A stretch of DNA of 64,000 nucleotides from CAYSUS01 sp964434165. GTDB lineage: Bacteria; Planctomycetota; Planctomycetia; Pirellulales; Thermoguttaceae. The stretch lies in NCBI GenBank assembly GCA_964434165.1, contig CAYSUS010000036.1, positions 4,404 to 68,403 of the forward strand. The letters run 5' to 3'. Below the pieces are notes generated by a model. The model ran no database searches, had not been told where the DNA came from, and saw only the letters and a program-made list of their open reading frames with translations. The translations under genes were made by a program, and so were the position numbers. Shown here one piece after another: positions 19,232 through 27,835 of this stretch. Numbering within the stretch: the first letter of the stretch is position 1; each line of letters opens with the position of its first letter.

Positions 19232-20533
19232 TTGCGCGTGCGCACCGTCGTTGTGTTCTGCTTTCGCTATCCACTCGGTCTTGGCGAGGAGTTCCTCGGG
19301 GTCGAGAGCGATTATCTGCGAGAACGGTTCGATCGCGTTGTCTTGGTTCCGCAGGTGCGCCGAGGACCGCAGCGAGCGCTGCCCGGCGGTGTCGAATGCG
19401 ACGATTCGATTGCCAGGCAGACGGCGAGCTTGCTGCGAAGGTGTCTGAGGTATCCGCGAAGGGTGTGTACCGCCGCGGCCCTGCGGGAGCTCGTTTGCAG
19501 GAAGGGGCCACGCCGTATTGCCGATGTAGGCCGTCTCGCGGTCTTCCTGGATCGTGCTCGACTGGTCGAGGAGTGGCTCACGAAGCAGATGCAGCAAGGG
19601 CGATTCGACCCTGGCCGGACGGTGTTCTACTCCTATTGGCTGCTTGGCGCGGCCTACGCAGTCGTTCGAATGAAGCGCAGGACTCCCGGCCTGCGGATTG
19701 TGGCCCGCGCGCACAGCGGGGACCTCTATCGCGAGGGCTACTATCCGGCGCAAGAGGAGCTATTGTCCGGGCTGGATTTCGTCTTCCCCATCTCCGAGTA
19801 CGCTAGGGATGCGGTCGCACGGCGATGTGCAGCCTTGCGGAACCCACCGCAGGTCGCGCGGCTCGGGTCGCGTCGTCCGAAGAGTCTGGCTCGTCGGTCG
19901 GAAAACGGTACGCTGAATCTGTTGTCGTGCTCCAACATCGCGGAAGTCAAACGGCTGGACGTACTGATCGAATCGCTCTCTGAGCTGGCGCGCCTGAAGC
20001 CGGAGACGCGGGTCCGCTGGACTCATCTGGGTGGCGGCCCGCTGGACGGACGCATGCGAGCACTCGCTCAGAGGATGCTCGCAGGCACTTGTGTCTCGTG
20101 GGAGTTCCGCGGCCGGCTTACCAACCCGCAGGTGTTCGAGTACTACGCCACGGAGCCGGTCGACTTTCTACTGAACACGAGTTGCTCGGAAGGCGTGCCG
20201 GTTTCCATGATGGAGGCGCAAAGCCACGGCGTGCCGATTGTCGCAATGGATGTCGGCGCCGTGCGGGAGATTGTCTCGGGCGAGTCCGGCGTCCTGCTGC
20301 CCGGCACGTCGAGCCCTCGCCGGATCGCGGAGGCGGTCCTCGGCGCTGCCTCCGACGCGGACCGATTGAGGCGCTGGCGCCGGGCAGCACGGCGCAATTG
20401 GGAAGAGCGGTTTGACGCGGAGAACAACTACCGAGCCTTCGCCTCCAGGCTTTCCGACTTGCTTCCCCCGGCATGCGAACGACCGGCGTCGCCGGATGCC
20501 GGGTGCGCACCCGGCACCGCCGACGGTGTGTGA
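19232..20533 (+). CDS. GT4-family glycosyltransferase
   Basis: The product is 433 residues from TTG 19232 or GTG 19238; an AGAGGGG ribosome site lies just upstream. The N-terminal domain begins TVVVFCFRYPLGLGEEFL. The donor domain shows LLSCSNIAEVKRLDVLIESL and SEGVPVSMMEAQSHGVPIVAMDVG, with E320 in the catalytic E-X7-E motif. This arrangement resembles exopolysaccharide galactosyl/glucosyl-transferases, but the donor is not assignable. The last 20 codons run through an 18-base palindrome, so the C-terminal tail (DAGCAPGTADGV) may be an extension acquired with that element. Confidence 0.85.
   Translation: MRVRTVVVFCFRYPLGLGEEFLGVESDYLRERFDRVVLVPQVRRGPQRALPGGVECDDSIARQTASLLRRCLRYPRRVCTAAALRELVCRKGPRRIADVGRLAVFLDRARLVEEWLTKQMQQGRFDPGRTVFYSYWLLGAAYAVVRMKRRTPGLRIVARAHSGDLYREGYYPAQEELLSGLDFVFPISEYARDAVARRCAALRNPPQVARLGSRRPKSLARRSENGTLNLLSCSNIAEVKRLDVLIESLSELARLKPETRVRWTHLGGGPLDGRMRALAQRMLAGTCVSWEFRGRLTNPQVFEYYATEPVDFLLNTSCSEGVPVSMMEAQSHGVPIVAMDVGAVREIVSGESGVLLPGTSSPRRIAEAVLGAASDADRLRRWRRAARRNWEERFDAENNYRAFASRLSDLLPPACERPASPDAGCAPGTADGV
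20498..20515. repeat. 18-base perfect palindrome at the 3' end of a glycosyltransferase gene
   Basis: GCCGGGTGCGCACCCGGC is its own reverse complement. Flanking bases (CGGAT and CACCG) extend partial pairing. It lies inside the last codons of the GT4 gene, without a U-tract, so it is not a typical intrinsic terminator. It may be a REP-like hairpin. Confidence 0.55.
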
Positions 20534-20689
20534 GCATGGTTCCGGAGAGCGTGCCGGCGGTTGTGACGGACGCGCAGGGAAAGGTTCGATGGGCAGCCGC
20601 ACGTGCGTGTCTCAGTGCCGAGTGGGCGAGTCCCTCGGCCGCGCGGGGAGGCGTTCGGGCGGGACTGTCCGAATAGGCATCCGAGAGCC

Positions 20690-21676
20690 ATGAGCAAGGT
20701 ATTCATCCACTGCGGGGCCCACAAGACGGGTAGCAGTCTTTTGCAGCGAGGGCTGGAACGGCACCGAGACGATCTTCTCGAGCGAGGTGTCGTGTACGTC
20801 AAGCGCGCGGATGCCTCGCACTTGGCCCTCCTTCTCAATGACCCGAAGGTATCCAGACGGGACAAGTTGTCCACGGTATCCAGCGTCGTCGGAGGCGTGC
20901 GAGCGAGTTATCCCGAGAAGTCAGTTCTCATATCGCACGAAACGATCTTCTCAAGCGCGTTCTGCATGAATCGGCCCCTGGAGAAGCGTTTCTATGCGGA
21001 TTTCGAGAAGAACCTTGAGATCGTCTTGGATGCGGTCGGCTCCTCTGAGGCTCACTTGTTAATGTGCATCAGACGCCAAGATACGTTTCTTGAATCCAGT
21101 TACCTTGAAGGTTTCCAAGTCGGTTATTACCGCTGCAGCTTCTCGGAGTTCTTGGAACGTATAGGCCTTTCGAGCGTCTCCTGGTGGCATCTGGCCGAGA
21201 CGATGACAAGACACTTGCCGAGAGATCGGATCTCTGTCATGCCGTTCGAGATCATAAGAAATGGAAGTCGAGAGTACCTTCGCTCTTTCCTGACGTGGGT
21301 GTGCGATCCTGAAGGAATGGCCCTGGAGAGGATCGAAGGGGAAAGGAGGAGCCTATCCGGATTTGGCTATCGAGTAGCCCGGTTGCTGGACAAGACAATG
21401 CCTGTCGGGACAGCGACAGGAAGGGGGTTGCGTTACACACTGATCGCTTGCCTCCAAAGAGCGATGTCGAATCGCTTTTTCAACAGGGCTCAATTCTGGA
21501 GTCCCCAAGAGCGGCAAGCTGTTCTGAACTGCCACGCGGAAGGGAACGCCAGGCTCTTTGCGAGTTTCCTGCCGGATTGGCCCGCGCGATTCTACTGTCG
21601 TCTCGATGATCGCTCGACCGAAACCGACGTCGCGCAGGGAGCATCTGCCGCGGAAGTCAGGCAAACCGCCGTGTAG
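20690..21676 (+). CDS. Sulfotransferase-like P-loop protein
   Basis: The product is 328 residues from the ATG at 20690, which places the P-loop at the N-terminus. IHCGAHKTGSSLLQRGL (residues 6-22) is a PAPS-binding-like loop, and MCIRRQDTFLESSYLEGF with R128/R129 resembles the 3'-phosphate site. The rest is weakly conserved (RYTLIACLQRAMSNRFF). The base composition is low for the window (52% GC in a 60-base row at 21001). The likely role is sulfation of the glycan made by the surrounding GTs. A kinase-like or other P-loop function cannot be excluded. Confidence 0.7.
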   Translation: MSKVFIHCGAHKTGSSLLQRGLERHRDDLLERGVVYVKRADASHLALLLNDPKVSRRDKLSTVSSVVGGVRASYPEKSVLISHETIFSSAFCMNRPLEKRFYADFEKNLEIVLDAVGSSEAHLLMCIRRQDTFLESSYLEGFQVGYYRCSFSEFLERIGLSSVSWWHLAETMTRHLPRDRISVMPFEIIRNGSREYLRSFLTWVCDPEGMALERIEGERRSLSGFGYRVARLLDKTMPVGTATGRGLRYTLIACLQRAMSNRFFNRAQFWSPQERQAVLNCHAEGNARLFASFLPDWPARFYCRLDDRSTETDVAQGASAAEVRQTAV

Positions 21677-21723
21677 ATCGGCGAATGCAGAACGATGCTG
21701 GGTGCGTCAGCGGAGAGGCAGAC

Positions 21724-22932
21724 ATGGTGACCCGAAAGGCGATTTGGGCGACTAGCCCGCATTGGCTCGCGCCGCTTCGAGTCAGCGCGCATCATTACGC
21801 ACGGCTACTGGCCGAGCAGGACTGGGATGTTGCATTCTTGTCTTGTCCCGTCTCGCCGATCCACTTGGCATGGGCGCTCTCGCACGAGACCCGGATTCGG
21901 TTTCGGAGTTGGCTTCAAGGAGGTGAGTCCGACTTGCATGGTCGCTTGTTGTGCTACTCGCCTTTCACCTTCCTCCCGCCGGCCAATGCGCCGGTTTTAC
22001 GATCGCGCGGAGTGCTGCGGATGTGGCATCGCGCAACGGTCCCCGGCGTGCTTCCTTTTCTGAGGGCTCGAGGCTTTGGCCGGATCGATCTCCTTGTCCT
22101 TGACTCCGTCCGGTACCACTTCCTGCTCGATGAAATTGACCATCGTCGGAGCGTGATGAGAATTACAGACAACATCGCTGGCTTCGACTGGGCCACCCCA
22201 GCGTTTCTCGAAATGGAGGAACGGCTGATTCGGGCGGTCGATTGTGTCTGCTACACTGCGACGGCGATGGAGGAGAGGATCGCCCGACTCGCGCCGAAAG
22301 CGATGGTTCATCTCCCGAACGGAGTTGACGTCTCGCACTTTATAAGGTCGGGGGACGCAATACCGACGGAGTACGAGGGCATTCCTCGACCGCGTGCAGT
22401 CTATGTTGGAGCCATTGCGCCGTGGTTTGATGTTGAGCTGGTCGCCCGATGTGCTCGGCGGCTTCCCGACACGTCATTCGTCCTGATCGGACCGGTGACC
22501 ACGGATCTCGGCCTGCTCCGCTCTTGTCCGAATGTCTTCATACTCGGGCGACGATCTTACGCGAGTGTTCCAGCTTACATGCGACATGCCGATGTCGGAT
22601 TGATCCCGTTTCGCGTAAACAACTTGGTTCACTCCGTGAATCCGGTGAAGCTTTGGGAGTACTTCGCTTGCGGGTTACCCGTGGTTGCCGCGCGCTGGAC
22701 GGAGATGGAGAGCCTCGCTACTCCGGCGGTCTTGTGCGACAACGCGGACGAATTCGTGGCGGCCGTCCAAAAGTCAGCAACCGTTCCTGTTGATCGCGCG
22801 ACTCTGGCGGCTTTGGCGCGGGAGGCCGACTGGGCCGCGCGATTCGAGGTGTTAGCTGAGGTGGCGGGACTAGGGCTCGGCAACCGACCGCCCCCATCCC
22901 CAACCGTCTCGGAGCGATCGGGGATACGCTGA
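21724..22932 (+). CDS. GT4-like glycosyltransferase (TuaH-type)
   Basis: The product is 402 residues from the ATG at 21724, preceded by GGAGAGG at a good distance; an ATG at 21685 would add 13 residues. The N-terminal region ATSPHWLAPLRVSAHHYARLLA and the motif VMRITDNIAGF are like the TuaH/exopolysaccharide GT group. The donor site is SVNPVKLWEYFACGLPVVAA with E312. It acts on a cytoplasmic lipid-linked precursor by family inference. Codon and base use match the adjacent low-GC genes. Confidence 0.83.
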   Translation: MVTRKAIWATSPHWLAPLRVSAHHYARLLAEQDWDVAFLSCPVSPIHLAWALSHETRIRFRSWLQGGESDLHGRLLCYSPFTFLPPANAPVLRSRGVLRMWHRATVPGVLPFLRARGFGRIDLLVLDSVRYHFLLDEIDHRRSVMRITDNIAGFDWATPAFLEMEERLIRAVDCVCYTATAMEERIARLAPKAMVHLPNGVDVSHFIRSGDAIPTEYEGIPRPRAVYVGAIAPWFDVELVARCARRLPDTSFVLIGPVTTDLGLLRSCPNVFILGRRSYASVPAYMRHADVGLIPFRVNNLVHSVNPVKLWEYFACGLPVVAARWTEMESLATPAVLCDNADEFVAAVQKSATVPVDRATLAALAREADWAARFEVLAEVAGLGLGNRPPPSPTVSERSGIR

Positions 22933-22981
22933 ACGCATTTCGTGGGCATGCACGTTAGCCACGCGAACCAGGATACCTGAC

Positions 22982-24181
22982 TTGGATCATTGCGATTTTG
23001 CGTGCGTGGTGGGGGCCCGCCCAAACTTCATGAAGATGGCCCCGATTCTTCGCGCGCTCAGCCGGTATCCCGCTGCTCGAACGACATTGATCCATACGGG
23101 TCAGCACTACGATGCGGAGCTCTCGGGGATCTTCTTTGATGAGCTTGGGCTAAGGAAGCCCGACTGTGACCTCGAAGTCGGCTCGGGCAGTCAAGGGGCT
23201 CAAACGGCTCGAATCCTCGAGCGGATGGAGGACTTGCTTGAGCGAGGTACGGCGTTTGGCAAGCCCTTCGACAGAATGATCGTTGTGGGCGACGTGAACT
23301 CGACAATGGCGTCCGCGCTAGCGGCTGCGAAGGGGGGAGTGCCGATTGCCCACGTCGAAGCCGGACTGAGGAGCTTCGACCGATCGATGCCCGAGGAAAT
23401 CAATCGTATCGTTACTGACTCGGTAACCGACATCTTCCTGACTTCCGAGCCGGCTGGAACGCGCAACCTTCTAAGGGAAGGGCACCCGGCAGACCGCCTG
23501 CATCTTGTGGGAAACGTGATGATCGACACTCTGATGGATTCATTGCCGGCCGCGCGAAGGCGGGGTACCTTGCGGCAAGTGGGCGTTCGGGCAGGCCACT
23601 ACGGGGTCGTCACGCTCCATCGTCCCGCGAATGTAGACGACCCCCTTGTTCTGGCTTCCCTGATAGACGGTCTGTGCTCGGCGGCTGCAGAATTGCCGAT
23701 GGTGTTTCCCGTGCACCCGCGTACGAAACACCGGCTGCAACGATTCGATCTGGACATTCGTCTGAAACACGCAGCGAATGCGCTGGTTCTCCCGCCACTT
23801 GGTTACTTGGACTTCTTGGCCCTGACCTCGCAAGCGAAGGTGATCATTACGGACTCTGGCGGACTTCAGGAGGAGAGCACAGCCCTTGGTATTCCCTGCC
23901 TGACGCTGAGGTCAACCACCGAACGCCCTATTACCGTCGAGCAGGGGACATGTACGCTGATCGGCAACGACGTGGGGAAACTAGGAGATTGCCTGAGACA
24001 AGTGCTTAACGGTAGCTACCGCGTTGGCGAACGCCCGCAACTCTGGGATGGGCATGCCGCGGAACGGATCGCTAGAGTCCTAATGGGGGATGAGATAGGG
24101 GCCCCGACTACGGCCAACCGGCGAGTCGGTGCCGGGCCGCCCAGGGATTCCTGTGACACCCTGACCTCGCGTCGGGACTGA
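22982..24181 (+). CDS. wecB: UDP-N-acetylglucosamine 2-epimerase (non-hydrolysing)
   Basis: The product is 399 residues, close to the family norm of 370-390. Diagnostic segments are VVGARPNFMKMAPILRAL near the N-terminus, TGQHYDAELSGIFFDELGL, HVEAGLRSFDRSMPEEINR (H124-R130 onward) and ITDSGGLQEESTALGIPCL (S292-E298). The enzyme interconverts UDP-GlcNAc and UDP-ManNAc, or in the WbpI branch the diacetamido-uronate. Sequence alone does not separate these. The start is a TTG at 22982, with the nearest GTG too far inside the first strand. It may supply ManNAc-type donors to the neighbouring transferases. Confidence 0.93.
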   Translation: MDHCDFACVVGARPNFMKMAPILRALSRYPAARTTLIHTGQHYDAELSGIFFDELGLRKPDCDLEVGSGSQGAQTARILERMEDLLERGTAFGKPFDRMIVVGDVNSTMASALAAAKGGVPIAHVEAGLRSFDRSMPEEINRIVTDSVTDIFLTSEPAGTRNLLREGHPADRLHLVGNVMIDTLMDSLPAARRRGTLRQVGVRAGHYGVVTLHRPANVDDPLVLASLIDGLCSAAAELPMVFPVHPRTKHRLQRFDLDIRLKHAANALVLPPLGYLDFLALTSQAKVIITDSGGLQEESTALGIPCLTLRSTTERPITVEQGTCTLIGNDVGKLGDCLRQVLNGSYRVGERPQLWDGHAAERIARVLMGDEIGAPTTANRRVGAGPPRDSCDTLTSRRD

Positions 24182-24296
24182 GCAGGCGAGAGAGCTCGCT
24201 GACTCAGCGTTCCTTAAGGGCGCGCCGACAAACGTACTCGTCTCTCTCTTTGTGCGTCGATAGCCCAGGAATCCCGATTTAGGCCAACTCGTTCCA

Positions 24297-25544
24297 TTGG
24301 ATTCAGGTCAGCCCGCTTCACGGAGAAGAATCCTCTTTGTTTCGCACAGCGCCTCTCTGTATGGCGCAGAGCAATGCTTACTGGCGATCTCGCGCGCGGT
24401 GCAAGGCAACGGTTATGAGTGCATGGTCGCTCTGCCGCGTGAGGGTCCTTTGGGCGACCACCTCCAGGAAGCCGGCGTTCGCACGGTCGTCTCTGGACAT
24501 CGGTTTTGGGTGGGGCCTCCCCTTGCTCATGCTGTAGATGCGATTCCAAGACACCTAGCCAACAGAGTTGCCTGCCGGCGTTTGCCTCGGCTTCTCGACG
24601 GCTTTCGACCGGACTGCGTCTACTCAAACACGCTCGCTTCCCCGTTCGGAGCGATGTTGGCTGAAAGGCTTGAGGTTCCCCATATTTGGCATGTTCACGA
24701 GTTCATTCGCCAGGGCGTTGGCTTGGTATTCGATAGGGGAACGCGTCGAAGCTTGAAGTATGCAGGCATCGCTTCGAGTGCGTTGATCTGCAATTCGCAA
24801 GCCGTGGCTCAGATGATTAGACGTGATGTCTCGGCGGCGCGAATCCGTGTTGTTCACAACGGCGTGTCACAATCCAGCCGTCTGCCGTGCGGGCCGAGAA
24901 TGGAATTGGTCCATCTCGATGAACCCAGACTTGCTCTGGTCGGCGCGCTCATGCCACACAAGGGGCACGCCGATGCAATTCGCGCAGTTCGCTTGCTTCG
25001 AGAGCGAGGAGTGCGAACAAAACTGAGTATCGTCGGGACCTCGCGTCACCCGTGGTACCCGTTTCAGCTTCGCCGCATGATACGCACGCTCCGCCTGACT
25101 GAGGAGGTGACCCTGGAGGGCTTCATACCAAGGGCGGTAGAGGCGGTGCTCCCCCATACCGACGTTGCGCTTATATGTTCGCGCTGCGAGGCGTTCGGGC
25201 TTGTGGCCGCCGAGGCGATGTCGATTGGTTGTCCGGTCATCGGTACCGATTCAGGTGGGCTTCCGGAGGTGATCGAGAACGGCGTGAGCGGGCTCCTCTA
25301 CCCCTTTGGGAACGTGGAGAGGCTCGCCGCGGCACTGGAGCGTGTGCTTGGGGACGCCGCTCTGTACCGACGGCTCTCGGAGAACGGTATCCAACGGGTG
25401 CGGGAGAGGTTCACTCTCGAGCGTTATGTGGCGGGCATCGAGTCCGTGATCCGGGAGGTCTTGGACGGGGGCCCCTTGGCAGAAACTGCTGACGCCTGCC
25501 AGGATCGCGGCGCTCCGGATCGGCAGCTCCCGTGCGACACGTGA
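24297..25544 (+). CDS. GT4-family glycosyltransferase
   Basis: The product is 415 residues from TTG 24297 (no nearer ATG precedes the first strand, RRRILFVSHSASLYGAEQCLL). The acceptor-side motif SLYGAE is typical of GT4 enzymes. The donor domain shows LVGALMPHKGHADAI and SRCEAFGLVAAEAMSIGCPVIG, with E298 and an SGGLPEVIENG segment. It is the last gene of the low-GC glycan block before the TPR membrane protein. The sugar donor is unknown. Confidence 0.87.
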   Translation: MDSGQPASRRRILFVSHSASLYGAEQCLLAISRAVQGNGYECMVALPREGPLGDHLQEAGVRTVVSGHRFWVGPPLAHAVDAIPRHLANRVACRRLPRLLDGFRPDCVYSNTLASPFGAMLAERLEVPHIWHVHEFIRQGVGLVFDRGTRRSLKYAGIASSALICNSQAVAQMIRRDVSAARIRVVHNGVSQSSRLPCGPRMELVHLDEPRLALVGALMPHKGHADAIRAVRLLRERGVRTKLSIVGTSRHPWYPFQLRRMIRTLRLTEEVTLEGFIPRAVEAVLPHTDVALICSRCEAFGLVAAEAMSIGCPVIGTDSGGLPEVIENGVSGLLYPFGNVERLAAALERVLGDAALYRRLSENGIQRVRERFTLERYVAGIESVIREVLDGGPLAETADACQDRGAPDRQLPCDT

Positions 25545-25680
25545 CGCCTCCCGCTAGCCACGCAACCCGGCGCCGACCAGCGCTGCCTGGCTACCTGCAC
25601 TCGAAACTCCATCGGCTGTGGCTTGCGTCAGAGTACCCGGATCACGTATTTGCCCGAGCCGCGGCCTGAGATCGGTCTGA

Positions 25681-27684
25681 ATGCGAAACGTCCCGGTCCT
25701 CACCCTGCTTCTGTTCGTATTCCTCTTGGGCTGCACGCCGCTGGCGGACGGGGACGTGTGGTGGCACTTGAGGACGGGCCAGTTGATTGTTGAGCGAGGA
25801 TCGCCTCCGCAGTACGACTGGTTCACCTATACGAACCCCGATGCGAGGTGGATTGACCTGAGTTGGGGGTGGCAGTTGGCGTCGCTGGGCCCCTGGGCGA
25901 TCGGGGGCTCGGCGGGCCTCGTCCTTTTCAAGTGCCTGCTCGGCGTGACGGCAATCGGGATTCTCCTTCTCGGTACGGCGCGCGGGCGCATCCCGCCGTG
26001 GGCAACGGCCTTGATCGCTATCCCCCCCGTGATGCTATTTGCGCTGAGGTATCCCGTCCGGCCGGAGATGATATCTTTCGTGTTCCTGAGCGCCATGCTG
26101 TGGACCTGCTACTGTCTGCCTGCGCGGCCTCGGTTGGTCTGGTTGTTGCCCGCGATTCAGCTACTATGGGTCAACTCGCATGGGTCCTTCGTTCTCGGGA
26201 TCGTGGTGATCGCCTGCTTTCTGTGCCAGTCGCTCGTTGTGCGGATCTGGCCGTCGCTTCACCGCGGGCAATGCGTCCGCTCCCATTGGCAAACGTGGAT
26301 GCTGGGGGCGGCGATGAGCTCGCTGGCCTGCTTCGCCAATCCATATGGACTGGAGGGAGTGCTGTTTCCGAAAGTCCTGTACGCCAGATTGGACAGCTCG
26401 GATTCGGGTGCCTTCTACGAGCAGCTCGCCAGCGAATTCACGGGCGTATTGTGGTGGTTCCGGGAATGCGGCTGGGCAAGCATCCGGCTGCCGGGGATCT
26501 GGCTGGTGATTGTGGTAACGGCGGGCGGGCTTGCCAGTTTCGTCCCCCTTGTCGTGAGCCGCAAGGTCGATGTGGGCCGACTCCTACTGTTCGCTCTGTT
26601 CACATTCCTCGGATGGCAGGCGGTCAAGAACCTCCCCTATATGGCTCTGGTTTCCCTCGCCATCGTACATTGGAATCTCGCCGACCTGCGCGTGGCAGTT
26701 CACGGCAGGACCCAACCAGAGGGCGCTCGGCTCGACTTGGCAGCCACGGCTCTCATCACGGCTCTGATCATTACCGTGCCCACGAACGTCTATTGTAGGA
26801 TTATTCATCAGGGCCTGGAAAAGAAGGAGTTCGGCCTTGGCGAGGCGCCGGGCGAATATCCGCATGACGAGGCCAGGTTCCTGGGACAGGAGGGAATGCC
26901 CAAGCGGGTGTATGCCGCCGGTCATACCATGGCGTCGGCCTTCATCTTCCACAATGGGCCTGAAAGGAAGGTCTTCGTCGATAGTCGGCTGGAGGTGAGC
27001 TCGCGCGAGACATTTGAGCGGTTCCTCCGTATCTGGGAAACTCTTCAGCGGCACAGCACGGAGGCCGAGACACTCCTGCTCTCGACACACGCGGGGCACG
27101 AGCCCGCCGAGATGCCGGCACTGCTTATCGACATGGATCACTACGTCCATTTCGAGGCCCTTCTGGCAAATCCCCGCTGGCGGCCGGTCTTCCACGGGGA
27201 AACGGCTGTCGTGTTTCTCTACGAGCCAGACGCCAGAAGGCTCGGAGTGAACGCTGTCGATGCGAATCGGTTACGCATCGCGCTGTACAGCAAAGCAGTC
27301 AAGGACGATCCGCTCTCCGCGATCGGTCACTTCCGGCTTGGCGCAGCCCTGATGGAGCGCGATCCGACCGCGGCACGCGAAAGCTTCAAGCGAGCCATCG
27401 AACTGAAGCCGGACTTCGCGGAGGCGCATTACAACCTTGCGTATGTCGTCGAAGCCAGGGAGCCCCGCCTAGCGGCGGAGCACTACCAGCAGGCCATCGC
27501 GCTGGACCCAGCTCATGCCGACGCCCACGTCAACTACGGCAGTGTGCTTGTCCAGCAAGGACATCTCGGCCAAGCATTGCACCATTATCGCCAGGCCCTT
27601 CAGGTCGATCCGAAGAACCGGGCCGCGCGACGGAACTTGGAGTTCCTGCGAGACGTTGCGCGACGGGATTCCGACGGGAGTTAG
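25681..27684 (+). CDS. Polytopic membrane protein with C-terminal TPR repeats
   Basis: The product is 667 residues. About ten hydrophobic helices occupy residues 1-380; the first loop reads ADGDVWWHLRTGQLI, and DGDVWWHL-type motifs are common in bacterial GT-C-like integral membrane proteins of unknown function. The C-terminal 160 residues contain three TPRs (AIGHFRLGAALME, AEAHYNLAYVVEA, ADAHVNYGSVLVQ). It may glycosylate or scaffold exported material, but no activity is proven for this group. It resembles the minus-strand protein at 4626 in architecture rather than in close sequence. Confidence 0.8.
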   Translation: MRNVPVLTLLLFVFLLGCTPLADGDVWWHLRTGQLIVERGSPPQYDWFTYTNPDARWIDLSWGWQLASLGPWAIGGSAGLVLFKCLLGVTAIGILLLGTARGRIPPWATALIAIPPVMLFALRYPVRPEMISFVFLSAMLWTCYCLPARPRLVWLLPAIQLLWVNSHGSFVLGIVVIACFLCQSLVVRIWPSLHRGQCVRSHWQTWMLGAAMSSLACFANPYGLEGVLFPKVLYARLDSSDSGAFYEQLASEFTGVLWWFRECGWASIRLPGIWLVIVVTAGGLASFVPLVVSRKVDVGRLLLFALFTFLGWQAVKNLPYMALVSLAIVHWNLADLRVAVHGRTQPEGARLDLAATALITALIITVPTNVYCRIIHQGLEKKEFGLGEAPGEYPHDEARFLGQEGMPKRVYAAGHTMASAFIFHNGPERKVFVDSRLEVSSRETFERFLRIWETLQRHSTEAETLLLSTHAGHEPAEMPALLIDMDHYVHFEALLANPRWRPVFHGETAVVFLYEPDARRLGVNAVDANRLRIALYSKAVKDDPLSAIGHFRLGAALMERDPTAARESFKRAIELKPDFAEAHYNLAYVVEAREPRLAAEHYQQAIALDPAHADAHVNYGSVLVQQGHLGQALHHYRQALQVDPKNRAARRNLEFLRDVARRDSDGS

Positions 27685-27835
27685 TCCGGCTGCGTGGCAA
27701 GGCCCCGTACGCTCCTTTTCGTGGCGTCCTAGCCCGAATGTGCGGGACGCGATTCATGCCCGCACATGATTCCGTGTGCGGGAGGATCGTGTCGTTACAC
27801 GTTGCGGCGTCCAGCGCCCTTATCCAGGCCCGCCG

